A DNA stretch of 64,000 nt, taken from contig NZ_KQ948736.1 of assembly GCF_001514195.1 (NCBI RefSeq), positions 62,001 through 126,000 on the forward strand, written 5' to 3'. Each line of letters starts with the position of its first letter. Positions within the stretch are counted from its first letter, which is position 1. Shown piece after piece: positions 15,355-24,729 of the stretch. Below the pieces are notes generated by a model that worked only from the letters and a program-made list of their open reading frames with translations, made no database searches and was not told the DNA's origin. The position numbers and the translations under genes were made by a program. The DNA is from Streptomyces griseorubiginosus. Lineage in GTDB: Bacteria > Actinomycetota > Actinomycetes > Streptomycetales > Streptomycetaceae.

Positions 15355-16815
15355 ATGGGTGTCCGGCGCGACAATGGAGGCAGGAGCGAACGCGTGGACT
15401 GGTTCACCGCACCCGACTACTGGCTGAGCCGGCTGGTCTTCCAGCGGGCTCTTGCCGGGCTGTACTTCGTCGCGTTCCTGGCCGCGGCTCTCCAGTTCAG
15501 GGCGCTGATCGGGGAACGCGGCATGCTGCCGGTCCGGCGTTTCGTCGCCCGGGTGCCCTTCCGCAAGGCGCCGAGCCTGTTCCAACTGCACTACTCGGAC
15601 CGGTTCTTCGCGGGCTGCGCGTGGACGGGCTGCGGGGTGGCCCTGGCGCTCGCGGCCGGGCTCGACTCGTGGCTGCCGCTGTGGGCCGGGATGCTGCTCT
15701 GGCTGGTGCCGTGGCTGCTGTACCTCTCGATCGTCAACGTGGGCCAGACCTGGTACGGCTTCGGCTGGGAGTCGCTGCTGCTGGAGGTCGGCTTCCTCGC
15801 GGTGTTCCTCGGCAACGACGAAGTCGCCCCGCCGATCGTGGTGTTGCTCCTGCTGCGCTGGATCCTGTTCCGGGTCGAGTTCGGCGCCGGGCTCATCAAG
15901 ATGCGGGGTGACGCGTGCTGGCGCAAGCTCACCTGTCTCTACCACCACCACGAGACCCAGCCGATGCCGGGCCCGCTGAGCTGGTGGTTCCACCATCTCC
16001 CCCGCCCCCTGCACCGGGCGGAGGCGGCCGCGAACCACGTCACGCAACTCGCCGTGCCGTTCTTCCTGTTCGCCCCGCAGCCGATCGCCACGGCCGCCGC
16101 CTCGCTGATGATCGTGACCCAGCTGTGGCTGGTGCTCTCGGGCAACTTCGCCTGGCTGAACTGGATCACGATCGTGCTGGCGGTGCCGGCGCTGCACCTC
16201 CCGGGCGAGGCACCGGATGTGCCCGCCGCGCCGCTCTGGTACGAGGTCGTGGTCATCGCCGTCGCCGCGCTTCTCCTCGGCCTGAGCTATCGCCCGGTCC
16301 GCAACATGCTCTCGCGCAGGCAGATCATGAACCGCTCCTTCGACCCGCTCCATCTGGTCAACACCTACGGTGCGTTCGGCAGCGTCAGCCGGATCCGCCA
16401 CGAGGTGGTCGTGGAGGGCACGACGGACGACGTACCGCGCCGGGACTCGCAGTGGAAGGAGTACGAGTTCAAGGGCAAGCCGGGTGATCCGCACCGCCGG
16501 CCGCGCCAGTTCGCGCCCTACCATCTGCGCCTGGACTGGATGATGTGGTTCGCGGCGCTCTCCCCCGCCTACGCCGACGCCTGGTTCGGCACGATGGTCG
16601 AACGGCTCCTGGAGAACGACCCCGCCACCCTGCGACTCCTGCGTCACTCCCCGTTCCCCGCGGACGCCCCGCCCCGGTACGTCCGTGCCCGCCTGTTCCG
16701 CTACCGGTTCACGACGTGGCGGGAGCGCAGGGAGACGGGGGCGTGCTGGGAGCGGACGTACGTACGGGACTTCCTGCCGCCGACACGGTTGGCAGGGGTG
16801 GCTCAGAGGCCGTAG
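15355..16815 (+). CDS. Lipase maturation factor (LMF1) family membrane protein
   Basis: The 486-residue protein has several hydrophobic helices in its first two-thirds and the LMF signature blocks: YGFGWESLLLEVGFL, RWILFRVEFGAGLIKMRGD.CW, NFAWLNWITIVLAVP and RLDWMMWFAAL near the C-terminus. Eukaryotic LMF1 folds homodimeric lipases in the ER; bacterial homologues are membrane proteins of unproven function, possibly tied to secreted enzymes or respiration. The ATG at 15355 has GGAGAG upstream plus a stronger AAGGAGG further out. The stop codon falls inside the first unit of a 33-bp tandem repeat shared with the 3' end of the next, oppositely oriented gene, so the last few residues (VAQRP) are repeat-derived. 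Confidence 0.88.
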   Translation: MGVRRDNGGRSERVDWFTAPDYWLSRLVFQRALAGLYFVAFLAAALQFRALIGERGMLPVRRFVARVPFRKAPSLFQLHYSDRFFAGCAWTGCGVALALAAGLDSWLPLWAGMLLWLVPWLLYLSIVNVGQTWYGFGWESLLLEVGFLAVFLGNDEVAPPIVVLLLLRWILFRVEFGAGLIKMRGDACWRKLTCLYHHHETQPMPGPLSWWFHHLPRPLHRAEAAANHVTQLAVPFFLFAPQPIATAAASLMIVTQLWLVLSGNFAWLNWITIVLAVPALHLPGEAPDVPAAPLWYEVVVIAVAALLLGLSYRPVRNMLSRRQIMNRSFDPLHLVNTYGAFGSVSRIRHEVVVEGTTDDVPRRDSQWKEYEFKGKPGDPHRRPRQFAPYHLRLDWMMWFAALSPAYADAWFGTMVERLLENDPATLRLLRHSPFPADAPPRYVRARLFRYRFTTWRERRETGACWERTYVRDFLPPTRLAGVAQRP

Positions 16816-16899
16816 ACGCGGGTGGCGGGGGTGCCTCAGAGGTCGTAGACGCGGGTGGCGGGGGTGGCTCAGAGGCCGTAGACGCGGGTGGCGGTGGCG
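16801..16899. repeat. Three tandem copies of a 33-bp unit spanning two convergent gene ends
   Basis: Units start at 16801, 16834 and 16867 and share the core CTCAGAGGCCGTAGACGCGG with one to three differences. The unit is the 3' end of the leftward lactonase gene (stop codon plus TRVYGL codons). The first copy also supplies the stop codon of the rightward lipase-maturation-factor gene. Duplication of the lactonase end is the simplest explanation. Confidence 0.85.
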
Positions 16900-17696
16900 G
16901 CGAGGACCTGGTCGGCGTCGCCCTGACCGATCAGTTCCCGGGCGGTCACCAGCACATCGTCATAGGTCGCCGCCGCAGTACACACGGGCCAGTCCGAGCC
17001 GTACATCACGCGGTCCGGACCGAAGGCGTCCAGGACCGTGTCGGCGTAGGGGCGCAGGTCGTCGACGGTCCAGTGCGCGGGGTCGGCCTCCGTGACCATG
17101 CCGGAGAGCTTGCAGACGGTGTTGGGGAGGGCCGCGAGGGCGCGGAGGTCGCTCGCCCAGGGCTCCACGGCGCCGGAGGCGATGGGGGGCTTGCCCAGGT
17201 GGTCCAGGACGAAGGTGAGGTGCGGCAGGGACTCGGCCGCCTCGACGCAGGCGGGCAGCTGGGGCGGCAGCACGACCAGGTCGTACACCAGGCCCGCCTC
17301 GGCGACCGCCGCCAGGCCGCGCAGGACGTCCGGGCGCAGCAGCCAGCGCGGGTCCGCCTCGCCCTGGACCTGATGGCGGATGCCCTTGAGGAAGGAGCCG
17401 CCGGGGAGCGCGCGGAGACGGGCGAGTTCCTCGGCGATGCCGGGGCGGGTGAGGTCGGTCCAGCCGACGACCCCCGCGATCAGGTCGTGCCCGGCCGCGA
17501 GGGCGAGGAACTCCGGGGTCTCCTCGGGCACGGTGACCGTCTGGACGAGGACCGTACGGTCGACCCCGGCGGCGCGGGCCTCGGTGGCGAGGTCCTCGAC
17601 GGTGAAGGTCCGGCGCAGCGGGCTGTCCGCGGGGATCCAGTCCTGGTCCCGCACCGCCAGGTCCCACACGTGGTGATGCGCGTCCACGACCGTCAC
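16869..17696 (-). CDS. Amidohydrolase-family lactonase, probable L-fuconolactonase
   Basis: The 275-residue TIM-barrel protein opens with VDAHHHVWD and ends its barrel with YGSDWPVC, the metal and catalytic motifs of COG3618 lactonases (L-fuconolactonase, L-rhamnono-lactonase). The expected role is to open L-fucono-1,5-lactone to L-fuconate after the dehydrogenase step. It is the last gene of the operon. Its GTG start overlaps the TGA of the mutarotase gene in GTGA, with GGAG upstream, so translation is coupled. The three-fold 33-bp repeat at its 3' end leaves the reading frame of this gene intact. The sugar is assigned mainly from the dehydratase in the same operon. Confidence 0.85.
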   Translation of the reverse strand: MTVVDAHHHVWDLAVRDQDWIPADSPLRRTFTVEDLATEARAAGVDRTVLVQTVTVPEETPEFLALAAGHDLIAGVVGWTDLTRPGIAEELARLRALPGGSFLKGIRHQVQGEADPRWLLRPDVLRGLAAVAEAGLVYDLVVLPPQLPACVEAAESLPHLTFVLDHLGKPPIASGAVEPWASDLRALAALPNTVCKLSGMVTEADPAHWTVDDLRPYADTVLDAFGPDRVMYGSDWPVCTAAATYDDVLVTARELIGQGDADQVLAATATRVYGL

Positions 17697-18007
17697 GGCA
17701 GCTCCCACACCACCGGCAGACCGGCGGCCGCGCCCTCGTCCGAGTAGTCGTGGACCACGTCGAGGAGTTCCGCCATCCTGGCCTGCCAGGCGACGTTCAC
17801 CGGCAGTTTCTCCAGTTCGGCGAGGAGGCGGCCGTAGTCCTCGCACTCCAGGACGTGGAAGAGGTCCGTGCCGCTGCGCCAGATCGTCCAGGAGGAGGCC
17901 CCGGCCGCACGGATGGCGTCGGTGAGTTCGACGGGGACCTCGCGGTGGGCGGCCTCGTACGCGTCGACGCGGTCGGCACGGACCGTGGTGTGCAGGGCGA
18001 CTCTCAT
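17693..18007 (-). CDS. L-rhamnose/L-fucose mutarotase (RhaU/FucM-like, DUF718)
   Basis: The 104-residue protein matches the RhaM-type mutarotase family, with an early conserved histidine (about residue 21), a WSIW/WTIW-like element (SSWTIWRSGTDLFHVLE, about 38-55) and VVWEL at the end. These small dimeric beta/alpha proteins interconvert alpha and beta anomers of 6-deoxy-hexoses. In this operon it would supply the anomer used by the aldose dehydrogenase. Its ATG overlaps the stop of the upstream aldo/keto reductase in ATGA, and its TGA overlaps the next GTG. Whether rhamnose or fucose is preferred cannot be read from the sequence alone. Confidence 0.88.
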   Translation of the reverse strand: MRVALHTTVRADRVDAYEAAHREVPVELTDAIRAAGASSWTIWRSGTDLFHVLECEDYGRLLAELEKLPVNVAWQARMAELLDVVHDYSDEGAAAGLPVVWELP

Positions 18008-18966
18008 GCGTGGTCCTCCAGCAGTCCCGTGTCCCGCAGCTCCTGCCAGAAGGTCTCCGGCACCGGCACCGCGAACTGGTCGGCGCAGTCGTTCACCTCG
18101 GCCGCCGAGCGGGCGCCCACCAGGACGCTCGCGACGGCCGGGGGGGCCGCGCAGAAGGCGAGGGCGGCGGCCCGCAGGCTGATGCCGTGCCGGCCGGCGA
18201 TCTCCTTCATGCGCAGCGCCTTGTCGAGCAACTCGGGCGGTGCCGCGGTGTAGTTGTACGTCGCTCCGGGCTGCGGGTCGGCCAGCAGACCGGAGTTGAA
18301 GGCGCCGCCGACGACCACCGACACGCCCCGCTCGACGGCCGCGGGCAGCAGAGCGTCGAGCGCGCTCCGGTCGAGCAGGGTGTAGCGGCCCGCGCACAGC
18401 ACCACGTCCACGTCGGTCTCGCGGACGAAGCGGGTGAGCATCTCCACCTGGTTCATCCCGGCGCCGATCGCCCCGACCACGCCCTCCGAGCGCAGCTTCT
18501 CCAGGGCCGGGTAGCCCTCCCGGAAGGCCGCTTCGGCGTGGTCGTCGGGGTCGTGCAGGTAGACGACGTCCACCCGGTCCAGGCCCAGCCGTTCGAGGCT
18601 CGCCTCGAGGGTGCGTCGTACGCCGTCCTCGGTGAAGTCCCAGACGCGGCGCCGGGTCGCCGGGACCGCGAAGCCGTTGGCCAGGTCGTCGCCTCCCGCG
18701 TCGGAGGGCTCCAGCCGGCGGCCGACCTTGGTGGAGAGGGTGAACTCCGTGCGCGGGTACGCCTTCAGGGCCTCGCCGAGCCGTTGCTCCGACAGGCCGA
18801 GACCGTAGTGCGGGGCGGTGTCGAAGTAGCGGATGCCGCGTTCCCAGGCGGCGGTCACCGCCTCGTGGGCCTGCTCGTCGCTCACCTCGGTGAAGAGGTT
18901 GCCGACGGCAGCCCCGCCGAAGGCCAGTGCGCTGACCTCGACTCCGCTGCGCCCGAGGGTGCTCAC
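18004..18966 (-). CDS. Aldo/keto reductase, probable L-fucose (D-threo-aldose) dehydrogenase
   Basis: The 320-residue aldo/keto reductase has catalytic Asp and Tyr in FDTAPHYGLGLSE, lysine in LSTKVG and histidine in VVYLHDPD. The C-terminal VLVGARS motif binds the nucleotide phosphate. Members related to D-threo-aldose 1-dehydrogenase oxidise L-fucose, D-arabinose or L-galactose to the 1,5-lactone with NAD(P). It sits between the SDR and mutarotase genes with 4-bp overlaps on both sides (GTGA and ATGA), placing it firmly in the operon. This provides the first oxidation of L-fucose in the non-phosphorylating route. Confidence 0.87.
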   Translation of the reverse strand: MSTLGRSGVEVSALAFGGAAVGNLFTEVSDEQAHEAVTAAWERGIRYFDTAPHYGLGLSEQRLGEALKAYPRTEFTLSTKVGRRLEPSDAGGDDLANGFAVPATRRRVWDFTEDGVRRTLEASLERLGLDRVDVVYLHDPDDHAEAAFREGYPALEKLRSEGVVGAIGAGMNQVEMLTRFVRETDVDVVLCAGRYTLLDRSALDALLPAAVERGVSVVVGGAFNSGLLADPQPGATYNYTAAPPELLDKALRMKEIAGRHGISLRAAALAFCAAPPAVASVLVGARSAAEVNDCADQFAVPVPETFWQELRDTGLLEDHA

Positions 18967-19718
18967 TGGCCCACCGGCCGCAGCCGCAGGCCCTGCATGC
19001 CGCCGTCGACGGCCAGCGAGGTGCCGGTGGTGGCGCCGGAGAGGGGGCTCGCCAGGTAGGCGACGGCCCCGGCGACCTCGTCGGCCGAGACGAGTCGGCC
19101 GGTGGGCTGGCGGGCCTCCAGTGCGGCGCGTTCGGCGGCCGGGTCGGCGGCGCTCGCGAGCAGGCGGCCGACCCACGGGGTGTCCACGGTGCCGGGATTG
19201 ACGCAGTTCACGCGGATGCCCTCACGGACGTGGTCGGCGGCCATCGCGAGGGTCAGGGCCTGCACGGCCCCCTTGGTCGCGCTGTACAGCGCCCGCTGCG
19301 GCAGGCCCGCGGTGGCCGCGATGGAGGAGGTGTTCACGATCGCCGGGTGCGCGGACTGCCGCAGATGGGGCAGGGCGGCGCGGGTCACCCGGACCATGCC
19401 GACGACGTTGACGTCGTAGACGCGGTGCCATTCCGCGTCGTCGTTGTCGGCGACGGTGCCCTGGGCGCCGATACCCGCGTTGTTGACCAGGACGTCGAGG
19501 CCGCCGAGGTCGGCGGCGGCCGCCGCGACGGCCGCGCGCACGGATGCGTCGTCGGTGACGTCGGCGCGGTAGGCCAGCAGGGGTTTGTCGACCGAGGTCG
19601 GATCCAGGTCGAGGACGGCGACCTGGGCGCCGCGCGCGGCCAGGAGTTCGGCGGTGGCCCGGCCGATGCCGGAGGCCCCGCCGGTCACCAGGGCCTTGAG
19701 ACCCTCGAAGTCGCTCAT
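18963..19718 (-). CDS. SDR oxidoreductase, probable 2-keto-3-deoxy-L-fuconate dehydrogenase
   Basis: The 251-residue classical SDR shows TGGASGIG (13-20), NNAGIG, the catalytic serine in [14 protein letters not shown] with the Tyr/Lys pair, and a proline-glycine NPGTVDTPW loop. An aspartate at the end of beta2 (VLDLD) predicts NAD rather than NADP. In Xanthomonas the enzyme after L-fuconate dehydratase is an SDR that oxidises 2-keto-3-deoxy-L-fuconate to the 2,4-diketo acid; the same gene pairing here supports that assignment. The ATG overlaps the dehydratase TGA (ATGA). A remaining possibility is a dehydrogenase for another sugar acid. Confidence 0.87.
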   Translation of the reverse strand: MSDFEGLKALVTGGASGIGRATAELLAARGAQVAVLDLDPTSVDKPLLAYRADVTDDASVRAAVAAAAADLGGLDVLVNNAGIGAQGTVADNDDAEWHRVYDVNVVGMVRVTRAALPHLRQSAHPAIVNTSSIAATAGLPQRALYSATKGAVQALTLAMAADHVREGIRVNCVNPGTVDTPWVGRLLASAADPAAERAALEARQPTGRLVSADEVAGAVAYLASPLSGATTGTSLAVDGGMQGLRLRPVGQ

Positions 19719-21064
19719 GCCGCCTGCCCCTTCTTCGGTGTGTCGTCGGCGAGATCTTCTGCCCAGAAGGCGCCGTCCGGGAACGTGTAGCGCGCGATGG
19801 ACTCCGGGTACATCTCGGCGGAGAGACCGGGAGCGGTGGGTGCCGTGTAGTGGCCGTCCCTGATCACCACGGGATCCCGGAAGTGGTCGTGGAGATGGTC
19901 GACGTACTCGATGACCCTGTCCTCGGTGGTGCCGGTGACGGCCACGTAGTCGAACATCGAGAGGTGCTGGACGAGTTCGCACAGGCCGACGCCGCCCGCG
20001 TGCGGGCAGACCGGGACGCCGAACTTGGCGGCGAGCAGCAGGACGGCGAGGTTCTCGTTGACGCCGCCGACGCGGGCCGCGTCGATCTGGACGACGTCGA
20101 CGGCCCCGGCCTGGAGGAGCTGCTTGAAGACGATCCGGTTCTGGACGTGCTCGCCGGTGGCGACCTTGACCGGGGCGACGGCCTTGCGGACGGCCGCGTG
20201 GCCGAGGACGTCGTCGGGGCTGGTGGGCTCCTCGATCCAGTACGGGTCGAACTCGGCGAGGGCCCGGGTCCAGCGGATCGCCTCGTCGACGTCCCAGCGC
20301 TGGTTGGCGTCGATCGCCATGCGGATGTCGGGGCCGACGACCCGGCGGGCGACCCGGCAGCGCCGTACGTCGTCGTCCAGGTCCGCGCCGACCTTCAGCT
20401 TGATCTGCCGGAAGCCGTCGGCGACGGCTCGGGCGGCGAGCCGGGTGAGCTTGTCGTCGTCGTAGCCGAGCCAGCCGGCGGAGGTGGTGTAGGCGGGGTA
20501 TCCCTTGGCCAGGAGCTGTGCGGATCTTTCCGGGGCGCCCTCCCGGCCCCGGCGCAGGATGTCCAGGGCCTCCTCGGGGGTGAGCGCGTCCGTGAGGTAC
20601 CGGAAGTCGATCTGGCCGACCAGCCATTCGGGGTCGCTCTCGGCGAGCAGCCGCCACAGGGGCTTCTCGGCGCGCTTGGCCGCCAGGTCCCACACGGCGT
20701 TGACGACCGCGCCGATCGCCATGTGCATCACGCCCTTCTCGGGCCCGAGCCAGCGCAGTTGGCTGTCGCCGACGAGGTCGCGGTACAGCGTGCCGGGGTC
20801 CGCGGACAGTTCGTCGACGGACCGTCCGACCACATGGCCGCGCAGCGCCTGGATCGCGGCGACCTGGACATCGTTGCCACGCCCGATGGTGAAGGTGAAG
20901 CCGTGCCCCTCGTGCCGGTCGGGCGCGTCGGTGCGCAGCACCACATAGGCCGCCGAGTAGTCGGGGTCCGGGTTCATCGCGTCGGAGCCGTCGAGCTCCC
21001 GCGAGGTGGGGAAGCGGATGTCGTAGGTGTCTACCGCGGTGATGCGGGCGGTGGTCGGGGACAC
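19715..21064 (-). CDS. L-fuconate dehydratase (enolase superfamily)
   Basis: The 449-residue protein aligns by eye along its length with the characterised Xanthomonas campestris L-fuconate dehydratase (FucD), including [40 protein letters not shown] and [14 protein letters not shown]. The acid-base and metal residues fall at a constant offset: K222 and K224 in IKLKVG, D252, E278, E305 and H355. It abstracts the alpha proton of L-fuconate and eliminates water to give 2-keto-3-deoxy-L-fuconate. This is the gene that best defines the operon's substrate. A 30-bp gap separates it from the upstream permease gene. The similarity is too extensive for a mannonate or rhamnonate dehydratase. Confidence 0.93.
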   Translation of the reverse strand: MSPTTARITAVDTYDIRFPTSRELDGSDAMNPDPDYSAAYVVLRTDAPDRHEGHGFTFTIGRGNDVQVAAIQALRGHVVGRSVDELSADPGTLYRDLVGDSQLRWLGPEKGVMHMAIGAVVNAVWDLAAKRAEKPLWRLLAESDPEWLVGQIDFRYLTDALTPEEALDILRRGREGAPERSAQLLAKGYPAYTTSAGWLGYDDDKLTRLAARAVADGFRQIKLKVGADLDDDVRRCRVARRVVGPDIRMAIDANQRWDVDEAIRWTRALAEFDPYWIEEPTSPDDVLGHAAVRKAVAPVKVATGEHVQNRIVFKQLLQAGAVDVVQIDAARVGGVNENLAVLLLAAKFGVPVCPHAGGVGLCELVQHLSMFDYVAVTGTTEDRVIEYVDHLHDHFRDPVVIRDGHYTAPTAPGLSAEMYPESIARYTFPDGAFWAEDLADDTPKKGQAA

Positions 21065-21094
21065 GGAGTGCCTTTCGGTCGGTTGCGGGGGGAG

Positions 21095-22120
21095 TCAGTC
21101 CTGGGCCCGGCCCGTCGTGACACGGGCGATCATGAGGGCGACCAGGATGATTCCGCCGTAGATGGCCTGGATCCAGAAGGACGGCACCTGGGCGAGCGTG
21201 AGCAGGTTCTGTACGACACCCAGCAGGAGCACGCCGGTCAGGGCGCCGAACATGGTGCCCTTGCCGCCGTCGAGGCTGATGCCGCCGATGACCGCGGCCG
21301 CGAACACGGTGAAGATCATGTTCTGGCCCTGGTTGGCGCTGATCGCGCCGACGTACCCGGTCTGCATGATGCCGCCGACGGAGGCGAGCACACCGGCCAC
21401 GACGAACACGCCGAGCATGACGCGCTCGACCCGGATGCCGGCGGCGCGGGCCGCGTCGGGGTTGCCGCCGATGGCGTACAGGGCGCGGCCGACGCGGTGG
21501 TACTTGAGCACCAGGCCGGCGACGGCGAAGGCGACGGCGGCGAGCCACACCGACATCGGGATGGTGAGGAAGGTGGTGGTGGCCAGGGAGTAGAAGCTGT
21601 CCGGCATCCCGAAGAGGGTCTTGCCCTTGGTCGCGCCGACGAGCAGTCCGCGCAGCACGATCAGCATCGCGAGCGTCACGATGAACGCGTTGAGCTTGAA
21701 CTTCACGACCAGGACGCCGTTGAAGGCGCCCACCACAGCGCCGGCCACGAGGACCGCCAACAGGGCGAGGGCGGCCGGGAACTCGGTCCCCCAGCCGGAC
21801 TGGGCGGCGGGCAGGACGAGCAGCGCCCCCACGGCGGGCGCGATGCCGACGACCGACTCCAGGGACAGGTCGAACTTGCCGGTGATCAGGACGAGCGACT
21901 CGGCCAGGACGACCATCGCGAGGGCCGCCGAGGCGCCGAGGATGGAGATCAGGTTGCGTTCGGTCAGGAACGAGTCGTTGACGAACGCGCCGAGCACCAT
22001 CAGCAGCAACAGGGCGGGGACGAGGGCGAGTTCGCGGGCCCGGCGCAGCAGCACCGTCCGGGCCGTGCCGGGGGTGAGGGCGCGTGCGGGCGCGAGCGGG
22101 CGGGCCTTGGTGTCAGCCAT
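21095..22120 (-). CDS. Sugar ABC transporter permease (CUT2/RbsC family)
   Basis: The 341-residue protein has about nine or ten hydrophobic helices starting at residue 31. It carries the RbsC-family features LAESLVLITGKFDLSLESVVG, VGALLV, NAFIVTLAMLIVLRG and AAAVIGGISLDGGKGTMFGA, the last being the coupling-helix region that contacts the ATPase. A single permease gene is present, so it probably forms a homodimer. The ATG overlaps the ATPase gene's end by 8 bp. The transported sugar is inferred to be L-fucose or a fucoside from the downstream catabolic genes. Confidence 0.93.
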   Translation of the reverse strand: MADTKARPLAPARALTPGTARTVLLRRARELALVPALLLLMVLGAFVNDSFLTERNLISILGASAALAMVVLAESLVLITGKFDLSLESVVGIAPAVGALLVLPAAQSGWGTEFPAALALLAVLVAGAVVGAFNGVLVVKFKLNAFIVTLAMLIVLRGLLVGATKGKTLFGMPDSFYSLATTTFLTIPMSVWLAAVAFAVAGLVLKYHRVGRALYAIGGNPDAARAAGIRVERVMLGVFVVAGVLASVGGIMQTGYVGAISANQGQNMIFTVFAAAVIGGISLDGGKGTMFGALTGVLLLGVVQNLLTLAQVPSFWIQAIYGGIILVALMIARVTTGRAQD

Positions 22121-23615
22121 GGTCCACTCCTTCTATGGAGGCGATCAGCTCGTGGTCGCGCCAGCCCGCCGGGTGCTCGGCGACCACGCGGCCGTGGAAG
22201 AGGACGAGTACGCGGTCGCAGCGCCGCAGGTCGTCGAGTTCGTCGGAGACGACGAGGACCGCGGTGCCGTCCTCGCGGGCGGTGTCGACGCGCGCGAGCA
22301 GGGATTCCTTGGACTTGACGTCGACGCCCGCGGTGGGGTTGATGAGGACCAGCAGCCGGGGGTCGGAGGCGAGGGCCCGGGCCATGACGACCTTCTGCGC
22401 GTTGCCGCCGGACAGGTCGGAGACGGGCTGGTCGGGGCCCTCGGCGTGGATGTCGAGGCGGTCGATGAGCGCGGTGGCGAAGCCGCGTTTGCGCTCGGTG
22501 CGCACGAAGCCGCGGCGGCCGAGCCGGTCCAGGACGCTGAGGGTGGCGTTGTCGCCGATGGTCATGCCGAAGACCAGGCCCTGGGCGTGCCGGTCGCGCG
22601 GCACGAAGCCGACGCCGGCCTTGAGCGAGGCCTGCACGTCGCCGAACGGCAGGGGTCTGCCGTCGAGCCGGGCCGTGCCGCCGGAGGGGGTGTGCAGTCC
22701 GGTGAAGGTCTCGGCCAGCTCGATCTTGCCGCTGCCGCTGATGCCGGCGAGTCCGACGACCTCCCCGCGGCGGACGGTGAGGTCGACGTCCTGGTAGGCG
22801 TCGGAGGTCAGGCCGCGGGCGTCGAGGAGGACGGGGGCGTCCGTCTCCCGTGTCCGCACGGCCTGTTGCTGTTCGGCGACGGTCTCTCCTGCCATCGCCT
22901 CGACCAGGGCGGCCCGGGGCATGTCGGCCACGGGCGCCGTGGTGATCCAGCGGGCGTCCCTGAGGACGGTGACCGTCTGGCACACCTCGTACACCTCCTG
23001 GAGGTGATGCGAGATGAACAGGAAGGTGACACCGGAGTCCTGGAGCCCGCGCATCCGGTCGAAGAGCCGCTCGATCTCCCGGTTGTCGAGCTGCGCGGTC
23101 GGCTCGTCGAGGACGATGAAGCGGGCGCCGAAGCTCAACGCCCGGGCGATCTCCACCATTTGCCGGTCCTCGACCTTGAGGTCGGCGGTGCGGGCGTCCG
23201 GGTCGACGCGTACGTCCCAGGTGTCGAGGAGTTCGGCGGCCTGGGCCCGCAGCGCCCGCCAGCTGATCAGACTCCGCCTGAGGGGCTGCCGGTTGATGAA
23301 GAGGTTCTCGGCGACCGTCAGCTCGGGTACGACGGTGGGCTTCTGGTAGACGCAGGCGACCTTGCCGCGCCAGGCGTCCCGGTCGGCGAGCGGGGGTGCG
23401 AGCTCGCCGTCGAAGCGGACGGTGCCCTCGTCGGGGGCCTGGAGGCCGGTGAGGACGCTGACGAGGGTGGACTTGCCCGCGCCGTTGCGGCCGACGAGGG
23501 CGTGGGACTCGCCGGGCAGCACGGTGAGCCGGCCGTCGGCGAGGGCGGTCGTGGGGCCGTACCGCTTGACGACCCCCTGGGCTTCAACGAGTGGCGTGAC
23601 CGGTGGGGTGCTCAT
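22113..23615 (-). CDS. Sugar ABC transporter ATP-binding protein (CUT2, two nucleotide-binding domains)
   Basis: The 500-residue protein has two fused ABC domains. The first (about 10-235) has Walker A GRNGAGKST and Walker B FIVLDEPTAQ; its signature is the variant VEDRQMVEIARAL. The second (about 260-495) has a degenerate Walker A, GISGSGKIE, and signature LSGGNAQKVVMARAL, with LLVLINPTAGVDV in place of the usual DEPT. This asymmetry is typical of RbsA/XylG-type proteins. The ATG at 23615 overlaps the binding-protein stop in ATGA; a longer start (MGQHGQ) is not needed. It energises import through the neighbouring permease. Confidence 0.92.
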   Translation of the reverse strand: MSTPPVTPLVEAQGVVKRYGPTTALADGRLTVLPGESHALVGRNGAGKSTLVSVLTGLQAPDEGTVRFDGELAPPLADRDAWRGKVACVYQKPTVVPELTVAENLFINRQPLRRSLISWRALRAQAAELLDTWDVRVDPDARTADLKVEDRQMVEIARALSFGARFIVLDEPTAQLDNREIERLFDRMRGLQDSGVTFLFISHHLQEVYEVCQTVTVLRDARWITTAPVADMPRAALVEAMAGETVAEQQQAVRTRETDAPVLLDARGLTSDAYQDVDLTVRRGEVVGLAGISGSGKIELAETFTGLHTPSGGTARLDGRPLPFGDVQASLKAGVGFVPRDRHAQGLVFGMTIGDNATLSVLDRLGRRGFVRTERKRGFATALIDRLDIHAEGPDQPVSDLSGGNAQKVVMARALASDPRLLVLINPTAGVDVKSKESLLARVDTAREDGTAVLVVSDELDDLRRCDRVLVLFHGRVVAEHPAGWRDHELIASIEGVDHG

Positions 23616-24685
23616 TTGACCGTGTTGCCCCACAGCTTCGGGTCGTCGACGTTGTCCTTGGTGACCAGGGGCGCGGGCAGCTGGTCCTCGAGGATGCCGT
23701 TGGGCAGCTTGACGATCGTGGAGTCGTGGTCGGTCGGGCCGGGCTTGAAGGTCTTCCCCTGCATCGCCGCCTTGATGTAGTACATGCCGTACTGGGCGTA
23801 CAGGTCGGCGGGCTGGGAGACGGTCGCGTCGATCTCGCCCTTGCGGATGGCGTCGAACTCCTGCGGGATGCCGTCGTTGGAGACGATCGCGATGTGGCCC
23901 GCGGTGCCCGCCTTCTTCAGCAGCCCCTTGGACTTCAGGGTCTGGAGCGTCGGCGCGAGGTAGACGCCGCCGGCCTGCATGTAGATGCCCTTGAGGTCAG
24001 GGTTGGCGTTCAGGAGGGTGCTGAGCTGCGAGGCGGCCGTGTCGGACTCCCACTTGGCGGGGATCTCCAGCACCTTCAGCTTCGGGAAGTTCTTCTTCAC
24101 ACAGGCCCGGAAGGCCTCGGAACGGTCACGGCCGTTGACGGAGGCCAGGTCGCCCATGATCTGCACGACCTTGCCGGAGGTGATGTGCTCACCGAGGTAC
24201 TGGCAGGCCTTCTCGCCGTACGACACGTTGTTCGCCCGCACGACCATGGCGACCTTGCCCTTGTCGGGGGCCACGTCGACCGCGACGACCGGGACGCCCT
24301 TGCGTTCCGCCTGGTCGAGGCCGGCCTCGATGGCGGCGCTGTCCAGCGGGGCCACGACCAGGCCCTTGACTCCCTGGTTGAGCTCGTTGTTGATGTCGGT
24401 GATCTGCTGGGAGGGGTCGCTGTTGGAGTTGACGGTCTTCAGCGCGTCCACGCCCTGGGACTTGGCCATCTTGGGCACGTAGTCGTTGTACGACTGCCAG
24501 AACGGCGAGGTCAGCAGCGGCAGGACCACGCCTACCTTGCCGCTCCCGTCGCCGCCCTCACTGGTGCTGCCCGCGGTGTCCTTGGTGCTGCCGCACGCGG
24601 TGAGCGCGAGTGAGGCGCTCGCGGCCACGGCCACCGCGCCGATGATCCGGACCCTGGTGCGCTTCCCTGCTGTTCTGCCTGGCAT
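23612..24685 (-). CDS. Sugar-binding lipoprotein of the CUT2 ABC transporter
   Basis: The 357-residue protein has a lipoprotein signal with lipobox LALTAC (mature Cys about residue 27) and a periplasmic-binding-protein fold of the RbsB/LacI class (KVGVVLPLLTSPFW, DPSQQITDINNELNQGVKGLVVAPLDS, IVSNDGIPQEFDAIRKGEIDATVSQ). The ATG at 24685 has AGGAG upstream; the ATG 15 bases earlier has none. It is the first gene of the leftward operon, and a FadR-type half operator lies in its upstream region. As an exported receptor it would set the specificity of uptake. Confidence 0.92.
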   Translation of the reverse strand: MPGRTAGKRTRVRIIGAVAVAASASLALTACGSTKDTAGSTSEGGDGSGKVGVVLPLLTSPFWQSYNDYVPKMAKSQGVDALKTVNSNSDPSQQITDINNELNQGVKGLVVAPLDSAAIEAGLDQAERKGVPVVAVDVAPDKGKVAMVVRANNVSYGEKACQYLGEHITSGKVVQIMGDLASVNGRDRSEAFRACVKKNFPKLKVLEIPAKWESDTAASQLSTLLNANPDLKGIYMQAGGVYLAPTLQTLKSKGLLKKAGTAGHIAIVSNDGIPQEFDAIRKGEIDATVSQPADLYAQYGMYYIKAAMQGKTFKPGPTDHDSTIVKLPNGILEDQLPAPLVTKDNVDDPKLWGNTVK

Positions 24686-24729
24686 CTCGTGGCTCCTCAT
24701 TGAGCGTGGTCGAGCAGATGACGGCATAT

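Noticed and set aside
12278..15911. Long rightward ORFs opposite the Fpg and SpoIIE-type genes
   Set aside because: Same antisense artefact; translations lack any domain and are rich in Gly/Ala/Val/Asp typical of shadow frames.
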